From contig JAOTOL010001639.1 of the NCBI GenBank assembly GCA_034440575.1, positions 383,001 through 447,000 on the forward strand: 64,000 bases of DNA. The letters run 5' to 3'. This document shows positions 58,535 to 64,000 of this stretch, piece by piece. Every line of letters starts with the position of its first letter. The first letter of the stretch is position 1. A program made the position numbers and the translations under genes. The notes under the pieces are model-generated. The model searched no databases and had not been told where the DNA came from. It worked only from the letters and a program-made list of their open reading frames with translations. The DNA is from Imbricaverruca yamaguchii. Its lineage: Eukaryota; Arthropoda; Thecostraca; Neoverrucidae.

Positions 58535-58905
58535 AATTGAAGAAATTTGGTTTGAACAGTAATATACTAATGGTTTCACTCGCATCAAGAAGGTAAACCT
58601 AGTATTACAAATGCATCCATTAGTCGTGAAAAGAGTTCAAAGTCCAGCGATAATTGTGAATTTGAATGTACTTATGCTGTGATGGTAGTCCTTTTCAGTA
58701 TCGCTTCTTGTTGTTAGCCATAAGCGCGTCCTGGGGCCTGCCCCATCCCTTTAGCGGTCCCCATCTTAGTGGTAAAAGTTGTGTATTTACAATTAAAATT
58801 ATCGGGTTATCAACCCAAAAGTGCTCAACCATGGTACTTTGCGAAATTTCTTGATGCGTCCCTGCTGTTCACCCTGGCCCACTAACTTTTGGGGACGTTC
58901 CTACG
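58535..58905 (+). repeat. Module C, copy in E2
   Basis: Third copy; it keeps TGGTTTCACTCGCATCA, AGTCGTGAAAAGAGTT, ATTATCGGGTTATC and GACGTTCCTACGCCT. Confidence 0.83.
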
Positions 58906-58910
58906 CCTGA

Positions 58911-58949
58911 CCAGGCCATGAAAAGGCATCATTGCATTTCATGGCCTGG
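58911..58949. repeat. Perfect 13-bp hairpin
   Basis: CCAGGCCATGAAA pairs with TTTCATGGCCTGG across a 13-nt loop. A direct repeat of CATCCGCCACTGCG...GCATTA.TTTCCCACGCGTCG follows (58998-59045 and 59072-59115). Confidence 0.85.
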
Positions 58950-59167
58950 TCATTGCATGGCATATTGGAGACGGATAGCATGCAAATGTCTTGCCATCAT
59001 CCGCCACTGCGTGTCGCATTATTTTCCCACGCGTCGACGCATTACAGGTGAAAATCTTGTGAATGCTATACGATCATCCGCCACTGCGCAACGCATTACT
59101 TTCCCACGCGTCGATGCGCGGGCTACCGAGCTCTCGAACAATAGGAAAGCGGCACGCAAATAGCACG

Positions 59168-59660
59168 TACTCAATTGTATCATCCTGCCATCTGGCGATA
59201 AAAATTGTTACCTATGATTCAGGATTCATTCTCACTAGTGTAATACGTAGACCGTGCTGCTACCTAGCGAGAGCTATCTGAAGTGATGCTTCTAGAAAAT
59301 CAAAAAAGTTCTTGAATCTGTGGAGGTTGCAACCTGTGGAGGTTATGACCGCTGCCGAGTTGTGGAGGTTATGACCGCTTCGTACTTGTGGAGGTTGCAA
59401 CCTGTGGGGATTACGACCTGTGGAGGTTATGACCTGTGGAGGTTATGACCGCTTCGGAGTTGTGGAGGTTACGACCTGTGGAGGTTATGACCTCTGGGGA
59501 CTTGTGGAGGTTACGACCTGTTGATGTTATGACCGCTGCGAACTTGTGGAGGTTGTGACCTGTGGAGGCTTTGACCTGTGGAGATTACGACCGCTGCGAT
59601 GTGTTGAATTTGTGGAGGTTGTGACCTGTGGAGGTTATGAACTGTTGAGGTTATGATACG
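59168..59660 (-). repeat. E2 right terminal inverted repeat
   Basis: Reverse complement of 50114-50606, same length. Mismatches are mostly in the outer half of the array. Confidence 0.97.
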
Positions 59661-59775
59661 CTGTCATCCTGGCTCACCACGAAATGTATTGCGCGTGACG
59701 CAGCCATTCAGTCTAACATTACACACGTCTTACTCAGGCTGCGGTCGTGGAAAGTACGATTTCTTGGCGCATTAT

Positions 59776-59871
59776 ATGGTATGATCATAAGATGGTATGA
59801 CCACTAGATGGCATAACTATTCGATGGTATGATCAGTAGATGGCATGATCAGTAGATGGTGTGATTATTTG
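59776..59871. repeat. 16-bp tandem repeat, 6 copies
   Basis: Units of ATGGTATGATCAGTAG begin at 59776, 59792, 59808, 59824, 59840 and 59856, just outside the E2 end. Confidence 0.95.
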
Positions 59872-59989
59872 TAGACTGTGGTTGGATCGTTGATCACGTT
59901 TAACACGGATGGTGACCAGTACATCCCCTGGCCGGGCTGGTCTAAAAAAACTTTTACTTTACTTGCATACCAAGGCAGCATTCGTGATA

Positions 59990-61700
59990 TTCATGCCACG
60001 GTTGTTCCAGGAGCGCCATTAGCGAAATCACCAGTTTCGGGATGCGCGCCATCCGCATGCAGAAGCTGCGGGTGCGGCACTTCGTCAACCGCACACTCGG
60101 CACCACCTCGCCCATCCCAAACAATACGGCCAAAAGTTAGTCGGCGCGCCACCAACCTCCGACGACAGGCACCGGCAACCTTGCCAGCTAGCGGTTTGAG
60201 TGTGCGCCGAGCGGTAGCTGCTGGAGCTGAGAGCCGTCTCCTTATGTGGCGCGATGTGTGATGGCGTGCTTCATGTGAATCGGCGCGGGTGAGGGCGTGC
60301 TCACGCGAGTTGTGCGGCATGTGTGTGTGTTGTGTGCGCGTACGCGTTCAACGTGTTATTTTGGAGCTGTTTTTACAGCCATTGTGACCAGGACGAATGT
60401 CAGTTCGTTCGGTCCGGGGCGGTGTTGCAATGTCGGAAGGGTGCAGGTACCTACCATGCTGTTTCGACTTCCGACGTTGTGTGTGTGCAAAATTACAACT
60501 CTCCGTTATCGGCCCCCGCTGGAGCCGCAACCAATCAGTGCAGCCACTCAAGCCTCGCGTTGTCGGTGCGACAGATGCAGGCTCGCAGGACTCCCGCCGA
60601 GCTCGCTGCGGGTCGCGTCTCGCGATTTCAGCGGGCCGGTGGCCTCGGCCGGGTGCAGTTGGCATGCACTGGACCCGCATGGTGGGCTCTCCGGACGCGG
60701 CCGTACAGAGACCAGACCGGCGGCCACCTTATTTTCAGCCGAAGCTCTTGTCGCTGTCAACTTAGCGGTGCTGGGAGGGCCCACGCGAGCGAACCGCTCT
60801 CGATCGACGCTGCCCGGAACGTGACGTTGAAGGCCCAATCGCGAGACTCGCCCAGGCACGATTTCACAATCAGTCCTGACGTTTATGAAACAGCGGCGGC
60901 CGTATTCCTCCGGCGTGTCTGACGGCCCAGGTGCGACGCGGGCTGGATGTTCTGACCAGAATGGAGTGAATGCACACATGATGAAGAGTCGCTGGATAAG
61001 TGTCGTCATCCGGTATTGCTGACGCTAGAGCATGTCGGTCGGGGCCGACTAACCTCCGCGGGTGTGGCGCCGGGCGTCAGGTGGATCCTTGAAGTGTTTC
61101 TATCTCTAGATGTCACTGTGTCCTGGCCCGCCATTGAGCTCCTTCTATGTCTATAAATCTACCGTTGTTTATTGTACCGAGTGTGTGGCACCGATAGCGG
61201 TTACAGTATGACGCTTAGCAGGTCACAACAACCGAGATACAACTGTGTAGGCGCTAGTGCACTGCCCAAGGGAGCTCTTGGCCAGCGCAGAGCCGGCGAA
61301 GACGCTCCAAGCCCAGGCGACAGACGCGCGAATGGCAGATGGATGTTCGGCTCGCTGGGCGGCAGTCGTCTGGAAGTCTGGCAGGGGACCGAAGGACACG
61401 GGCGGTGCACGAAGTCTGGAGTCTGGACCGTGCGCCCAAGCAAGAGTGATCTGGGCAGGTGCAGTTTGCTGGCTGATAATAACGACCTGGCTGAGGTCGA
61501 TGTCTGACTTGCCGGCCACATCCACGCAGTGCATGCGCACATATATCCGTGTATATACTCACTTGGCGCATGCGACCTCAGTGCAACAATCAGCGTGCGA
61601 CTCTGGTGTTTGATTGTTACATTGTCTCTTCTTAATATTGCCGGTGCTTCTTGCTCTCGGCCCAAGCGAGGCCCTGGCGCTCGATTTCTCTGCTCGATTT
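59990..61700. other. CpG-rich region, no gene identified
   Basis: Clearly richer in G+C and CpG than its surroundings, with overlapping open frames on both strands of up to 199 codons. None has a domain or motif I recognise. It could be a promoter or 5' exon of a neighbouring gene, or GC-rich repeat. A TATAAAT lies near 61150, but its use is unknown. Confidence 0.35.
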
Positions 61701-62334
61701 TCCCGTTAGTTACCGTGAGATGGCCATTCAGGTGGAAATACAACATTTAAAGGACCAACACGTGTGCCCATCTCTACCGGCGCGGTAGTGTTAATTACGA
61801 TGCGTGCGGTCGTGACGAAACTCTCTTTGGAAGAGCATCTTAAACCTAGCATTTATTGGTTACAACTGCATCTATTTCAGAGCTAGTTAATGAACGTCAA
61901 CGACCTGATGTTCTCTCAATATCTCAGAAAGCAACATGGAGATTATGCTTCGCAGGGATAATCCAATTAAGCAACTCTGTAGTGTCCCAAAAATAGCATA
62001 CCTCTTAGTGTCAATGTGGCGAGATACTAAGTTGTCGAATTTTATCTTCCCATATATGTTCTTGTGATGAATGCATGAATTAAGTCTTAAGCTATGCACC
62101 ATTAATCAGACTTCAGTATTTGCGGCATGAAGTTAGTTTCTGTCACGGTCACATTTATAAGTTGTACTGTCTCCAAGCCACCAATGGCAATGCTTTCTTG
62201 GGACACTTTGCTTCTTGACACTGCCTTGATGCTCTCATCCAATAACTCGTCAATCAGCATCATCTCATCACACGGTTGTTCTTCCTTGATTAGTTCCTCA
62301 TCTCATCACTCGAACGCTTTCCCCCGATTAGCCG
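61701..62334. other. Unassigned DNA
   Basis: No gene or repeat unit recognised. Confidence 0.4.
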
Positions 62335-62560
62335 CACCAGTAACTCAGTTGGTTAGGGCGCTGGCCTGCATTGGTCTCCCCTGCTCTGGCAAGGTGTTCG
62401 AGTCGCTTCACACGCCCGCATGCATCCCCCGGCTGGGGGAGGTTAGCTGGCAACTGGCCGATAAGGCCGGGAACGAGCTATCGGGGAGGCCTCGTCGCTG
62501 CATTTTTGGCGCGATAAACTGCCTGCCAAGGCCCTGCAGGCGAGTTGGAATTCACGGATC
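62335..62560 (+). repeat. SINE-A, diverged full-length copy
   Basis: Starts with AGTAACTCAGTTGGTTAGGGC (A-box TAACTCAGTTGG), continues CGCTGGCCTGCA and TGGTCTCCCCTG as in 25088-25286, with B-box-like GTTCGAGTCGCTTC and a body with GGTTAGCTGGCAACTGGCCG. Confidence 0.78.
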
Positions 62561-64000
62561 GGATGGCGGGGTCACGGTAAACGTAACGCTATTCAGTGTA
62601 GGACCCTCGTCCAAAAGACCACTATAACGTATCGACAGCGTAATGCTTACCTTCATAAACCAAAGAAAACAAAAATAAATTGCAGCCATGAACAAGGCAT
62701 AATTGCGTCAACTTTGACTAAAACGCAACACGTACAGGCCATGTTTTTACTATTCTACTTTTGGATTCGCAACTCAAACTTAATATTCTCTCCGCTCTGC
62801 GAGGTTTGCATACTATCATCTCTAACCAATATTACCTGCCCACGCTCAATTACTTGCTCTAAAACCTGTAGTTGCACCATTTTAGTATTCATGCTCACTC
62901 CTTGACATTAAGACGACTTAGTTTTTGTTGTAAGCTGCCGAGTATAAAGCCACAAGTAAAGAAATATTAGTGAATGCATTGGCATCAAGAACAGTCATGG
63001 AACAGTACCATGTATGTAACAGGTTAGCGAAAACCCAACCTCCACCGAATAATTAGTGACTTTTGCGCGGTACATTCCATCACAGGTTAAGTTAAATAGT
63101 TGTGTGCCTGGTATATCAAGTAGCAATACTCCATCATTGTCTTCGCCTATGTTCCGCTCATTGATTGCAGCAGGTACAAAGTAGAAACATGCTGGTTAAG
63201 TTTTATTTCGCAAGTTCACTATTAGCCAAAGCGAGGTAGCATGACTAAATCCAAGCGTTGGATTGCAAAGAAGATGTAGCATAGTTAACAAATGAGAAGT
63301 AGTATGACTAGGTGCATACCATGTTGGTGAGTTCAAGATCCATCCAAGCAATTACCCTCTCAATCGGGATTCAACAGAGTTAACAAAAATTTAACGATTG
63401 TCTTGGCTACACCGTATCGTCAGTTTGGTATCAATCGGTCCATGGGTTCGCGAGCAATGCCGATTGAAACAAAGCCGATACGGCGCACTAAAATTTGATT
63501 GCATTCTGACGCAAAAGTCCCGTTTCACACGCTAGAACAATTCATGACAGAGGATTTCGGCGCAACCCAATCTCCCATAATACCGATGTCGCTCACGTGC
63601 AGCTTGTTGACCCAATCACACAGAGATAGGCCCGGAGGGTAGTCAGCACTGTTGGCTTTCACGTGGTGTGACAAATCACCGTTCCGTGCGATGCGCACCA
63701 AACCGGGCGCCAATATATTGCGGTCGCGTTTTTCGTGTGAATAAACCAGGCTAACCCAAGTTAACCGGACCCATCCTTCCGGTCAGATCCCTACACCATG
63801 TCTCGGGGGCATTATAAGCCCCTCAAACATCAAAATTAAGCGTTTCACGAAACCGGAAGCGGTTTTGTCAAAACATCCTCTGCAAGCTGGGTGTGCAACG
63901 GGCATATACATACAACACAAGTTGCACAAATATGAACTTTCGTGGAAGTAAGCACCCGATAGGGAAAACTGCATCCTTTTGTAGTCTGTGGCCGCGTGCA
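62561..64000. other. Unassigned DNA
   Basis: AT-rich with short open frames only; no gene, RNA or repeat recognised up to the window end. Confidence 0.4.

Noticed and set aside
60323..60922. 199-codon open frame as a gene
   Set aside because: GC-rich DNA is open in several frames on both strands; no domain, splice structure or homologue is recognisable.

Overview
This is animal (eukaryotic) genomic DNA. The only confidently recognised host gene is the 3' half of a calbindin-32 (Cbp53E) orthologue. It occupies five small coding exons on the + strand (5078-18524), joined by canonical GT/AG introns of 389, 10,320, 1,907 and 447 bp. Similarity to insect calbindin-32, together with RNase-H-bearing and CR1-group non-LTR elements and several tRNA-derived SINEs, points to a protostome, most likely an arthropod. 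I cannot name the species.

Layout. 1-4436: an almost complete, apparently intact non-LTR retrotransposon with endonuclease, reverse transcriptase and RNase H, lying in or upstream of an intron of the calbindin gene. 5078-18524: calbindin-32 exons; the introns carry a 430-bp-arm foldback, five minisatellites and a dispersed repeat. 18525-25000: mostly unassigned DNA with a TTAA-flanked non-autonomous transposon candidate and small palindromes. 25000-36300: SINEs with perfect target-site duplications, a 2.3-kb degenerate array of about 21 bp periodicity, a 1.15-kb TIR insertion, and a dead CR1-type LINE inserted inside a 19-bp tandem array. 36966-49524 and 50114-59660: two large related mobile-element candidates (E1 12.6 kb, E2 9.5 kb). 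59660-64000: a 16-bp array, a CpG-rich stretch, a SINE copy and unassigned DNA.

The most interesting structure is the E1/E2 pair. Each is bounded by long terminal inverted repeats (E1 about 0.86 kb, roughly nine in ten bases matching; E2 493 bp, identical length at both ends, about 14 differences by hand alignment). The outer part of each repeat is a tandem array. The array sequence is shared between the two ends of one element but is unrelated between elements, while the subterminal core next to the array is conserved in both. The interiors share unique modules in the same order. No transposase is visible. This resembles Foldback/Galileo-type elements with tandem-repeat termini, as a possibly undescribed non-autonomous family.

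Coding content is otherwise restricted to dead retrotransposon fragments. The other long open frames seen on either strand come from tandem repeats whose unit length is a multiple of three, from dinucleotide runs, or from CpG-rich DNA. All alignments were made by hand and identities are approximate.
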